DNA of 64,000 nt, from contig NC_135141.1 in assembly GCF_051014445.1 (NCBI RefSeq), positions 2,418,001-2,482,000 of the forward strand, in the 5' to 3' direction. Numbering within the stretch: position 1 is the stretch's first letter; the number at the start of each line of letters is the position of its first letter. Below the pieces are notes generated by a model, which saw only the letters and a list, made by a program, of their open reading frames with translations, did no database searches and was not told the DNA's origin. A program made the position numbers and the translations under genes. Shown piece after piece: positions 44,166 through 57,800 of the stretch. The DNA comes from Colletes latitarsis (taxonomy: Eukaryota; Arthropoda; Insecta; Hymenoptera; Colletidae).

Positions 44166-46259
44166 TAACCCAGACCAAACCGGTGTGTTCCTCTAAAATA
44201 TTGATCGAAACCAGGTTTAATTGTCTGTTTCAGTGTGGTACCACATCACTACGTGATTCAGTCCACAGAAAACCTAGGATCTGGCCAACAAGAATGCGGA
44301 AAAGGTAAAATCATGAGCCAGATGCGGGGATAACGCAGACCTAACCCAGACCTAACCGGTGTTATCCTCTAAAATGTGGATCGAAGCCAGGTTTAATTGA
44401 CTGTTTCAGTGTGGTACCACATTACTACGTGACTCAAACCCGAAAAAACCCAGGTTCTGGCCAACAAGTATGCGAAGAAGGCAAAATCATGAGCCAGATG
44501 TGGGCATAAGCCAGACCTAACCCAGACGTAGCCGGTTTTATCTTCTAAAATATTGATCGAAACCAGGTTTTATTGACTGCTACTGTGTGGTACCACATTA
44601 CTACGTGATTCAAATCCGAAAAAACCCAGGATCTGGCCAACAAGTACGCAAAGAAGGCAAAATCATGAGCCAGATGCGCGCATAACCCAGACCTAAACCA
44701 GACCTAACCAGTGTCATCCTCTAAAATATTGATCGAAACCAAGTTTAATGGGCGGTTTCAGTGTGGTACCACATTACTACGTGACTCAAACCCGAAAAAA
44801 CCCAGGATCTGGCCAACAAGTATGCGAAGAAGGCAAAATCATGAGCCAGATGCGTGCATAACTCAGACCTAACCCAGACCTAACCGGTTTTATCCTGTAG
44901 AATATTGATCGAAACCAGCTTTAATTGACTGTTTCAATGTGGTACAACATTACTACGTGATTCAAATTCGAGAAAACCCAGGATCTGGCCAACAAGTATG
45001 CGAACAAGGCAAAGTCATGAGCCAGATGCGGGCATAAGCCAGACCTAACCCAGGCCTAACCGGTTTTATCCTCTAAAATATTGATTGAAACCTGGTTTTA
45101 TTGACTGTTACTGTGTGGTACCACATCACTACGTGATTCAAACTGGAAAAAACCCAGGGTCTGGCCAACAAGTATGCGAAGAAGGCAAAATCGTGAGCCA
45201 GATGCGTGCATAACCCAGACCTAACCCAGACCTAACCGGTGTTATCGTCCAAAATATTGATCGAAACCAAATTTAATGGATTGTTTCTGAGTGCTACCAC
45301 ATTACTACGTGATTCGAAACCGGAAAAACCCAGGATCAGGCCAACAAGTATGCGAAGAAGGAAAAATCATGTGCCAGATGCGCGCATAACCCAGACCTAA
45401 CCCAGACCTAACCGGTTCTATCCTCTAATATGTGGATCGAAACCAAGTTTAATGGACTGTTTCAGTGTGGTACCACATTACTACGTGACTCAAACCCGAA
45501 AAAACCCTGGTTCTGGCCAACAAGTATGCGAAGAAGGCAAATCATGAGCCAGATGCGTGCATAACCCAGACCTAACCCAGACCCAACCGGTTTTATCCTC
45601 TAAAATATTGATCGAAACCAGGTTTTATTGACTGTTACTGTGTGGTACCACATTACTACGTGATTCAAATCCGAAAAAACCCAGGATCTGGCCAACAAGT
45701 ATGCGAAGAAGGCAAAATCTTCAGCCAGATGCGGGCATAAGCCAGACCTAACCGGTTTTGTCCTCTAAAATATTGATCGAATCCAGGCTTTATTGACTGT
45801 TACTGTGTGGTACCACATTACTACGTGATTCAAATCCGAAAAAACCCAGGATCTGGCCAACAAGTATGCGAAGAAGGCAAAATCATGAGCCAGATGTGGG
45901 CATAAGCCAGACCTAACCCAGACCTAACCGGTTTTATCCTCTAAAATGTGGATCAAAACCAGCTTTAATTGACTGTTTCTGTGTGGTACCACATTACTAC
46001 GTGATTCAAAACCGAAAAACCCTGGATCAGGCCAACAAGTATGCGAAGAAGGCAAAATCATGTTCCAGATGCGTGCATATCCCAGACCTAACCCAGACCT
46101 AACCGGTGTTATCCTCTAAAATGTGGATCGAAACCAGCGTTAATTGACTGTTTCTGTGTGGTACCACATTACTACGTGATTCAAAACCGAAAAAACCCAG
46201 GGTCAGGCCAACAAGTATGCGAAGAAGGCAAAATCATGTGCCAGATACGGGCATAACCC

Positions 46260-49200
46260 AGACCTAACCCAGACCAAACCGGTGTGTTCCTCTAAAATAT
46301 TGATCGAAACCAGGTTTAATTGTCTGTTTCAGTGTGGTACCACATCACTACGTGATTCAGTCCACAGAAAACCTAGGATCTGGCCAACAAGAATGCGGAA
46401 AAGGTAAAATCATGAGCCAGATGCGGGGATAACGCAGACCTAACCCAGACCTAACCGGTGTTATCCTCTAAAATGTGGATCGAAGCCAGGTTTAATTGAC
46501 TGTTTCAGTGTGGTACCACATTACTACGTGACTCAAACCCGAAAAAACCCAGGTTCTGGCCAACAAGTATGCGAAGAAGGCAAAATCATGAGCCAGATGT
46601 GGGCATAACCCAGACCTAACCCAGACCCAACCGGTTTTATCCTCTAAAATATTGATCGAAACCAGGTTTTATTGACTGCTACTGTGTGGTACCACATTAC
46701 TACGTGATTCAAATCCGAAAAAACCCAGGATCTGGCCAACAAGTACGCAAAGAAGGCAAAATCATGAGCCAGATGCGCGCATAACCCAGACCTAAACCAG
46801 ACCTAACCAGTGTCATCCTCTAAAATATTGATCGAAACCAAGTTTAATGGGCGGTTTCAGTGTGGTACCACATTACTACGTGACTCAAACCCGAAAAAAC
46901 CCAGGATCTGGCCAACAAGTATGCGAAGAAGGCAAAATCATGAGCCAGATGCGTGCATAACTCAGACCTAACCCAGACCTAACCGGTTTTATCCTGTAGA
47001 ATATTGATCGAAACCAGCTTTAATTGACTGTTTCAATGTGGTACAACATTACTACGTGATTCAAATTCGAGAAAACCCAGGATCTGGCCAACAAGTATGC
47101 GAACAAGGCAAAGTCATGAGCCAGATGCGGGCATAAGCCAGACCTAACCCAGACCTAACCGGTTTTATCCTCTAAAATATTGATTGAAACCTGGTTTTAT
47201 TGACTGTTACTGTGTGGTACCACATCACTACGTGATTCAAACTGGAAAAAACCCAGGGTCTGGCCAAAAAGTATGCGAAGAAGGCAAAATCATGAGCCAG
47301 ATGCGTGCATAACCCAGACCTAACCCAGACCTAACCGGTGTTATCGTCCAAAATATTGATCGAAACCAAATTTAATGGATTGTTTCTGAGTGCTACCACA
47401 TTACTACGTGATTCGAAACCGGAAAAACCCAGGATCAGGCCAACAAGTATGCGAAGAAGGAAAAATCATGTGCCAGATGCGCGCATAACCCAGACCTAAC
47501 CCAGACCCAACCGGTTTTATCCTCTAAAATATTGATCGAAACCAGGTTTTATTGACTGTTACTGTGTGGTACCACATTACTACGTGATTCAAATCCGAAA
47601 AAACCCAGGATCTGGCCAACAAGTATGCGAAGAAGGCAAAATCTTCAGCCAGATGCGGGCATAAGCCAGACCTAACCGGTTTTGTCCTCTAAAATATTGA
47701 TCGAATCCAGGCTTTATTGACTGTTACTGTGTGGTACCACATTACTACGTGATTCAAATCCGAAAAAACCCAGGATCTGGCCAACAAGTATGCGAAGAAG
47801 GCAAAATCATGAGCCAGATCTGGGCATAAGCCAGACCTAACCCAGACCTAACCGGTTTTATCCTCTAAAATAGTGATCGAAACCAGCTTTAATTGACTGT
47901 TTCTGTGTGGTACCACATTACTACGTGATTCAAAACCGAAGAAATTCAGGATCTGGCCAACATGTGTGCAAAGAAGGCAAAATCATGAGCCAGATGCGTG
48001 CATAACTCAGACCTAACCCAGACTTAACCGGTGTCATCCTTTAAAATATTGATCGGAACCAAGTTTAGTGGACTGTTTCGGTGTGTTACCACATTACTAC
48101 GTAACTCAAACACGAAAAAACCCGGGAGCTGGCCATCAAGTATGCGAAGAAGGCAAAATCATGAGCCAGATGCGTGCATAACCCAGACCTAACCCAGACC
48201 TAACCGGTGTTATCCTCTAAAATGTGGATCAAAACCAGCTTTAATTGACTGTTTCTATGTGGTACCACATTACTACGTGATTCAAAACCGAAAAACCCTG
48301 GATCAGGCCAACAAGTATGCGAAGAAGGCAAAATCATGTTCCAGATACGGGCATAACCCAGACCTAACCCAGACCAAACCGGTGTGATCCTCTAAAATAT
48401 TGATCGAAACCAGGTTTAATTGTCTGTTTCAGTGTGGAACCACATTACTACGTGATTCAATCCACAGAAAACCTAGGATCTGGCCAACAAGAACGCGGAA
48501 AAGGTAAAATCATGAGCCAGATGCGGGCATAACGCAGACCTAACTCAGACCTAACCGGTGTTATCCCCTAAAATGTGGATCGAAGCCAGCTTTAATTGAC
48601 TGTTTCAGTGTGGTACCACATTACTACGTGACTCAAACCCGAAAAAACCCAGGTTCTGGCCAACAAGTATGCGAAGAAGGCAAAATCATGAGCCAGATGT
48701 GGGCATAAGCCAAACCTAACCCAGACCTAACCGGTTTTATCCTGTAAAATATTGATCGAAACCAGGTTTTATTGACTGCTTCTGTGTGGTACCACATTAC
48801 TACGTGATTCAAATCCGAAAAAACCCAGGATCTGGCCAACAAGTACGCAAAGAAGGCAAAATCATGAGCCAGATGCGGGCATAACCCAGACCTAACCCAA
48901 ACCTTACCGGTGTTATCCTCTAAAATATCGATCGAAACTAGGTTCAATTGACTGTTTCACTGTGGTACCACATCACTACGTGATTCAAACTGGAAAAAAC
49001 CCAGGATCTGGCCAACAAGTATGCGAAGAAGGCAAAATCATGAGCCAGATGCGGGCATTACCCAGACCTAACCCAGACCTAACCGGTGTCATCCTCCAAA
49101 ATATTGATCGAAACCAAATTTAATGGATTGATTCTGAGTGCTACCACATTACTACGTGATTCGAAACCGAAAAAACCCAGGATCAGGCCAACAAGTATGC

Positions 49201-52200
49201 GAAGAAGGAAAAATCATGTGCCAGATGCGCGCATAACCCAGACCTAACCCAGACGTAACCGGTTTTATCCTCTAAAATATTGATCGAAACCAGGTTTTTA
49301 TTGACTGCTACTGTTTGGTACCACATTACTACGTGATTCAAATCCGAATAAACCCAGGATCTGGCCAACAAGTATGCAAAGAAGGCAAAATCATGAGCCA
49401 GATGCGCGCATAACCCAGACCTAACCGGTGTCATCCTCTGAAATATTGATCGAAACCAAGTTTAATGGGCAGTTTCAGTGTGGTATCACATTACAACGAG
49501 ACTCAAACCCGAAAAAAACCCAGGATCTGGCCAACAAGTATGCGAAGAAGGCAAAATCATGAGCCAGATGCGTGCATAACCCAGACCTAACCCAGACCTA
49601 ACCGGTTTTATCCTCTAAAATATTGATCGAAACCAAATTTAATGGACTGTTTCAGTGTGGTACCACATTACTACGTGACTCAAACCCGAAAAAACCCAGG
49701 TTCTGGCCAACAAGTATTCTAAGAAGGCAAAATCATGAGCCAGATGTGGGCATAACCCAGACCTAACCCAGACCTAACCGGTTTTATCCACTTAAATATT
49801 GATCGAAACCAGGTTTTATTGACTGTTACTGTGTGGTACCACATTACTACGTGATTCAAATCCGAAAAACCCAGGATCTGGCCAACAAGTATGCGAAGAA
49901 GGCAAAATCTTGAGCCAGATGCGGGCATAAGCCAGACCTAACCGGTTTTGTCCTCTAAAATATTAATCGAAACCAGGCTTTATTGACTGATACTGTGTGG
50001 TACCACTTTACTACGTGATTTAAATCCGAAAAAAACCCAGGATCTGGCCAACAAGTATGCAAAGAAGGCAAAATCATGAGCCAGATGCGGGCATAACACA
50101 GACCTAACCCAGACCTAACCGGTTTTATCCTCTAAAATATTGATCGAAACCAGGTTTTATTGACTGTTACTGTGTGGTACCACATTACTACGAGATTTAA
50201 ATCCGAAAAAAACCCAGGATCTGGCCAACAAGTATGCAAAGAAGGCAAAATCATGAGCCAGATGCGGGCATAACACAGACCTAACCCAGACCTAACCGGT
50301 TATATTCTCTAAAATATTGATCGAAACCAGGTTTTGTTGACTCTTTCGTTGTGGTACCGCATTACTACGTGATTCAAACAGGGTAAAACCCAGGTTCTGG
50401 CTAACAAGTATGCGAAGAAGGCAAAATCATGAGCCAGATGCGGGCATAAGCCAGACCTAACCCAGACCAAACCGGTGTGTTCCTCTAAAATATTGATCGA
50501 AACCAGGTTTAATTGTCTGTTTCAGTGTGGTACCACATCACTACGTGATTCAGTCCACAGAAAACCTAGGATCTGGCCAACAAGAACGCGGAAAAGGTAA
50601 AATCATGAGCCAGATGCGGGGATAACGCAGACCTAACCCAGACCTAACCGGTGTTATCCTCTAAAATGTGGATCGAAGCCAGGTTTAATTGACTGTTTCA
50701 GTGTGGTACCACATTACTACGTGACTCAAACCCGAAAAAACCCAGGTTCTGGCCAACAAGTATGCGAAGAAGGCAAAATCATGAGCCAGATGTGGGCATG
50801 ACCCAGACCTAACCCAGACCCAACCGGTTTTATCCTCTAAAATATTGATCGAAACCAGGTTTTATTGACTGCTACTGTGTGGTACCACATTACTACGTGA
50901 TTCAAATCCGAAAAAACCCAGGATCTGGCCAACAAGTACGCAAAGAAGGCAAAATCATGAGCCAGATGCGCGCATAACCCAGACCTAAACCAGACCTAAC
51001 CAGTGTCATCCTCTAAAATATTGATCGAAACCAAGTTTAATGGGCGGTTTCAGTGTGGTACCACATTACTACGTGACTCAAACCCGAAAAAACCCAGGAT
51101 CTGGCCAACAAGTATGCGAAGAAGGCAAAATCATGAGCCAGATGCGTGCATAACTCAGACCTAACCCAGACCTAACCGGTTTTATCCTGTAGAATATTGA
51201 TCGAAACCAGCTTTAATTGACTGTTTCAATGTGGTACAACATTACTACGTGATTCAAATTCGAGAAAACCCAGGATCTGGCCAACAAGTATGCGAACAAG
51301 GCAAAGTCATGAGCCAGATGCGGGCATAAGCCAGACCTAACCCAGACCTAACCGGTTTTATCCTCTAAAATATTGATTGAAACCTGGTTTTATTGACTGT
51401 TACTGTGTGGTACCACATCACTACGTGATTCAAACTGGAAAAAACCCAGGGTCTGGCCAACAAGTATGCGAAGAAGGCAAAATCATGAGCCAGATGCGTG
51501 CATAACCCAGACCTAACCCAGACCTAACCGGTGTTATCGTCCAAAATATTGATCGAAACCAAATTTAATGGATTGTTTCTGAGTGCTACCACATTACTAC
51601 GTGATTCGAAACCGGAAAAACCCAGGATCAGGCCAACAAGTATGCGAAGAAGGAAAAATCATGTGCCAGATGCGCGCATAACCCAGACCTAACCCAGACC
51701 TAACCGGTTCTATCCTCTAATATGTGGATCGAAACCAAGTTTAATGGACTGTTTCAGTGTGGTACCACATTACTACGTGACTCAAACCCGAAAAAACCCT
51801 GGTTCTGGCCAACAAGTATGCGAAGAAGGCAAATCATGAGCCAGATGCGTGCATAACCCAGACCTAACCCAGACCCAACCGGTTTTATCCTCTAAAATAT
51901 TGATCGAAACCAGGTTTTATTGACTGTTACTGTGTGGTACCACATTACTACGTGATTCAAATCCGAAAAAACCCAGGATCTGGCCAACAAGTATGCGAAG
52001 AAGGCAAAATCTTCAGCCAGATGCGGGCATAAGCCAGACCTAACCGGTTTTGTCCTCTAAAATATTGATCGAATCCAGGCTTTATTGACTGTTACTGTGT
52101 GGTACCACATTACTACGTGATTCAAATCCGAAAAAACCCAGGATCTGGCCAACAAGTATGCGAAGAAGGCAAAATCATGAGCCAGATCTGGGCATAAGCC

Positions 52201-54830
52201 AGACCTAACCCAGACCTAACCGGTTTTATCCTCTAAAATAGTGATCGAAACCAGCTTTAATTGACTGTTTCTGTGTGGTACCACATTACTACGTGATTCA
52301 AAACCGAAGAAATTCAGGATCTGGCCAACATGTGTGCAAAGAAGGCAAAATCATGAGCCAGATGCGTGCATAACTCAGACCTAACCCAGACTTAACCGGT
52401 GTCATCCTTTAAAATATTGATCGGAACCAAGTTTAGTGGACTGTTTCGGTGTGTTACCACATTACTACGTAACTCAAACACGAAAAAACCCGGGAGCTGG
52501 CCATCAAGTATGCGAAGAAGGCAAAATCATGAGCCAGATGCGTGCATAACCCAGACCTAACCCAGACCTAACCGGTGTTATCCTCTAAAATGTGGATCAA
52601 AACCAGCTTTAATTGACTGTTTCTATGTGGTACCACATTACTACGTGATTCAAAACCGAAAAACCCTGGATCAGGCCAACAAGTATGCGAAGAAGGCAAA
52701 ATCATGTTCCAGATACGGGCATAACCCAGACCTAACCCAGACCAAACCGGTGTGATCCTCTAAAATATTGATCGAAACCAGGTTTAATTGTCTGTTTCAG
52801 TGTGGAACCACATTACTACGTGATTCAATCCACAGAAAACCTAGGATCTGGCCAACAAGAACGCGGTAAAGGTAAAATCATGAGCCAGATGCGGGCATAA
52901 CGCAGACCTAACTCAGACCTAACCGGTGTTATCCCCTAAAATGTGGATCGAAGCCAGCTTTAATTGACTGTTTCAGTGTGGTACCACATTACTACGTGAC
53001 TCAAACCCGAAAAAACCCAGGTTCTGGCCAACAAGTATGCGAAGAAGGCAAAATCATGAGCCAGATGTGGGCATAAGCCAAACCTAACCCAGACCTAACC
53101 GGTTTTATCCTGTAAAATATTGATCGAAACCAGGTTTTATTGACTGCTTCTGTGTGGTACCACATTACTACGTGATTCAAATCCGAAAAAACCCAGGATC
53201 TGGCCAACAAGTACGCAAAGAAGGCAAAATCATGAGCCAGATGCGGGCATAACCCAGACCTAACCCAAACCTTACCGGTGTTATCCTCTAAAATATCGAT
53301 CGAAACTAGGTTCAATTGACTGTTTCACTGTGGTACCACATCACTACGTGATTCAAACTGGAAAAAACCCAGGATCTGGCCAACAAGTATGCGAAGAAGG
53401 CAAAATCATGAGCCAGATGCGTGCATTACCCAGACCTAACCCAGACCTAACCGGTGTCATCCTCCAAAATATTGATCGAAACCAAATTTAATGGATTGAT
53501 TCTGAGTGCTACCACATTACTACGTGATTCGAAACCGAAAAAACCCAGGATCAGGCCAACAAGTATGCGAAGAAGGAAAAATCATGTGCCAGATGCGCGC
53601 ATAACCCAGACCTAACCCAGACGTAACCGGTTTTATCCTCTAAAATATTGATCGAAACCAGGTTTTTATTGACTGCTACTGTTTGGTACCACATTACTAC
53701 GTGATTCAAATCCGAATAAACCCAGGATCTGGCCAACAAGTATGCAAAGAAGGCAAAATCATGAGCCAGATGCGCGCATAACCCAGACCTAACCGGTGTC
53801 ATCCTCTGAAATATTGATCGAAACCAAGTTTAATGGGCAGTTTCAGTGTGGTATCACATTACAACGAGACTCAAACCCGAAAAAAACCCAGGATCTGGCC
53901 AACAAGTATGCGAAGAAGGCAAAATCATGAGCCAGATGCGTGCATAACCCAGACCTAACCCAGACCTAACCGGTTTTATCCTCTAAAATATTGATCGAAA
54001 CCAAATTTAATGGACTGTTTCAGTGTGGTACCACATTACTACGTGACTCAAACCCGAAAAAACCCAGGTTCTGGCCAACAAGTATTCTAAGAAGGCAAAA
54101 TCATGAGCCAGATGTGGGCATAACCCAGACCTAACCCAGACCTAACCGGTTTTATCCACTTAAATATTGATCGAAACCAGGTTTTATTGACTGTTACTGT
54201 GTGGTACCACATTACTACGTGATTCAAATCCGAAAAACCCAGGATCTGGCCAACAAGTATGCGAAGAAGGCAAAATCTTGAGCCAGATGCGGGCATAAGC
54301 CAGACCTAACCGGTTTTGTCCTCTAAAATATTAATCGAAACCAGGCTTTATTGACTGATACTGTGTGGTACCACTTTACTACGTGATTTAAATCCGAAAA
54401 AAACCCAGGATCTGGCCAACAAGTATGCAAAGAAGGCAAAATCATGAGCCAGATGCGGGCATAACACAGACCTAACCCAGACCTAACCGGTTTTATCCTC
54501 TAAAATATTGATCGAAACCAGGTTTTATTGACTGTTACTGTGTGGTACCACATTACTACGAGATTTAAATCCGAAAAAAACCCAGGATCTGGCCAACAAG
54601 TATGCAAAGAAGGCAAAATCATGAGCCAGATGCGGGCATAACACAGACCTAACCCAGACCTAACCGGTTATATTCTCTAAAATATTGATCGAAACCAGGT
54701 TTTGTTGACTCTTTCGTTGTGGTACCGCATTACTACGTGATTCAAACAGGGTAAAACCCAGGTTCTGGCTAACAAGTATGCGAAGAAGGCAAAATCATGA
54801 GCCAGATGCGGGCATAAGCCAGACCTAACC
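46260..54830. repeat. Two near-identical ~4.2-4.4 kb higher-order repeat copies
   Basis: About 46.26-50.46 kb is repeated at 50.46-54.83 kb. The offset is 4,193 bp on the left part and 4,368 bp from about 47.5 kb on, a step of one monomer. Long stretches match base for base. Differences seen by eye are single bases, for example near 48490 versus 52858 and near 49046 versus 53414. This is the youngest duplication visible in the window. Confidence 0.85.
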
Positions 54831-57800
54831 CAGCCCTAACCTGTTTTATCCTCTAAAATATTGATCGAAACCAGGTTTTATTGACTGTTACTGTGTGGTA
54901 CCACATCACTACGTGATTCAGTCCACAGAAAACCTAGGATCTGGCCAACAAGAATGCGGAAAAGGTAAAATCATGAGCCAGATGCGGGCATAACGCAGAC
55001 CTAACCCAGACCTAACCGGTGTTATCCTCTAAAATGTGGATCGAAGCCAGGTTTAATTGACTGTTTCAGTGTGGTACCACATTACTACGTGACTCAAACC
55101 CGAAAAAACCCAGGTTCTGGCCAACAAGTATGCGAAGAAGGCAAAATCATGAGCCAGATGTGGGCATAAGCCAGACCTAACCCAGACGTAGCCGGTTTTA
55201 TCTTCTAAAATATTGATCGAAACCAGGTTTTATTGACTGCTACTGTGTGGTACCACATTACTACGTGATTCAAATCCGAAAAAACCCAGGATCTGGCCAA
55301 CAAGTACGCAAAGAAGGCGAAATCATGAGCCAGATGCGCGCATAACCCAGACCTAAACCAGACCTAACCAGTGTCATCCTCTAAAATATTGATCGAAACC
55401 AAGTTTAATGGGCGGTTTCAGTGTGGTACCACATTACTACGTGACTCAAACCCGAAAAAACCCAGGATCTGGCAAACAAGTATGCGAAGAAGGCAAAATC
55501 ATGAGCCAGATGCGTGCATAACTCAGACCTAACCCAGACCTAACCGGTTTTATCCTGTAGAATATTGATCGAAACCAGCTTTAATTGACTGTTTCAATGT
55601 GGTACAACATTACTACGTGATTCAAATTCGAGAAAACCCAGGATCTGGCCAACAAGTATGCGAAGAAGGCAAAGTCATGAGCCAGATGCGGGCATAAGCC
55701 AGACCTAACCCAGACCTAACCGGTTTTATCCTCTAAAATATTGATTGAAACCTGGTTTTATTGACTGTTACTGTGTGGTACCACATCACTACGTGATTCA
55801 AACTGGAAAAAACCCAGGGTCTGGCCAACAAGTATGCGAAGAAGGCAAAATCATGAGCCAGATGCGTGCATAACCCAGACCTAACCCAGACCTAACCGGT
55901 GTTATCGTCCAAAATATTGATCGAAACCAAATTTAATGGATTGTTTCTGAGTGCTACCACATTACTACGTGATTCGAAACCGGAAAAACCCAGGATCAGG
56001 CCAACAAGTATGCGAAGAAGGAAAAATCATGTGCCAGATGCGCGCATAACCCAGACCTAACCCAGACCTAACCGGTTCTATCCTCTAATATGTGGATCGA
56101 AACCAAGTTTAATGGACTGTTTCAGTGTGGTACCACATTACTACGTGACTCAAACCCGAAAAAACCCTGGTTCTGGCCAACAAGTATGCGAAGAAGGCAA
56201 ATCATGAGCCAGATGCGTGCATAACCCAGACCTAACCCAGACCCAACCGGTTTTATCCTCTAAAATATTGATCGAAACCAGGTTTTATTGACTGTTACTG
56301 TGTGGTACCACATTACTACGTGATTCAAATCCGAAAAAACCCAGGATCTGGCCAACAAGTATGCGAAGAAGGCAAAATCTTCAGCCAGATGCGGGCATAA
56401 GCCAGACCTAACCGGTTTTGTCCTCTAAAATATTGATCGAATCCAGGCTTTATTGACTGTTACTGTGTGGTACCACATTACTACGTGATTCAAATCCGAA
56501 AAAACCCAGGATCTGGCCAACAAGTATGCAAAGAAGGCAAAATCATGAGCCAGACGCGGGCATAACACAGACCTAACCCAGACCTAACCGGCTTTATCCT
56601 CTATAATATTGATCGACACTAGGTTTAGTTGACTGTTTCGTTGTGGTACCGCATTACTACGTGATTCAAACAGGGTAAAACCCAGGTTCTGGCCAACAAG
56701 TATGCGAAGAAGGCAAAATCATGAGCCAGATGCGTGCATAACCCAGACCTAACCGAGACCTAACCGGTTTTATCCTGTAAAATATTGATCGAAACCTGGT
56801 TTTATTGACTGTTACTGTGTGGTACCACATTACTACGTGATTCAAATCCGAAAAAACCCAGGATCTGGCCAACAAGTATGCGAAGAAGGCAAAATCTTGA
56901 GCAAGATGCGGGCATAAGCCAGACCTAACCGGTTTTGTCCTCTAAAATATTGATCGAAACCAGGCTTTATTGACTGTTACTGTGTGGTACCACATTACTA
57001 CGTGACTCAAACCCGAAAAAACCCAGGATCTGGCCAACAAGTATGCAAAGAAGGCAAAATCATGAGCCAGATGCGTGCATAACTCAGACCTAACCCAGAC
57101 CTAACCGGTGTTATCCTCTAAAATGTTGATCTAAACCAAGTTTAATGGACTTTTTCAGTGTGGTACCACATTACTACGTGACTCAAACCCGAAAAAACCC
57201 AGGATCTGGCCAACAAGTATGCGAAGAAGGCAAAATCATGAGCCAGATGTGGGCATAAGCCAGACCTAACCCAGACCTAACCGGTTTTATCCTCTAAAAT
57301 AGTGATCGAAACCAGCTTTAATTGACTGTTTCTGTGTGGTACCACATTACTACGTGATTCAAAACCGAAGAAATTCAGGATCTGGCCAACATGTGTGCAA
57401 AGAAGGCAAAATCATGAGCCAGATGCGTGCATAACTCAGACCTAACCCAGACTTAACCGGTGTCATCCTTTAAAATATTGATCGAAACCAAGTTTAGTGG
57501 ACTGTTTCGGTGTGTTACCACATTACTACGTAACTCAAACACGAAAAAACCCGGGAGCTGGCCATCAAGTATGCGAAGAAGGCAAAATCATGAGCCAGAT
57601 GCGTGCATAACCCAGACCTAACCCAGACCTAACCGGTGTTATCCTCTAAAATGTGGATCAAAACCAGCTCTAATTGACTGTTTCTGTGTGGTACCACATT
57701 ACTACGTGATTCAAAACCGAAAAACCCTGGATCAGGCCAACAAGTATGCGAAGAAGGCAAAATCATGTTCCAGATACGGGCATAACCCAGACCTAACCCA

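Larger units (their letters stand above)
36180..46260. repeat. Mosaic higher-order repeat region
   Basis: Segments of the preceding repeat appear in shuffled order. A monomer series like 33.48 kb starts abruptly at about 36470, then one like 31.4 kb, then 37.0-38.2 kb like 31.77-32.6 kb, then 40.1-41.9 kb like 34.3-35.8 kb. The 354-bp dimer is present again at 40.5 and 43.5 kb. Offsets (5,770, 5,592, 5,241) are not constant, as expected from repeated unequal exchange. Confidence 0.65.
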
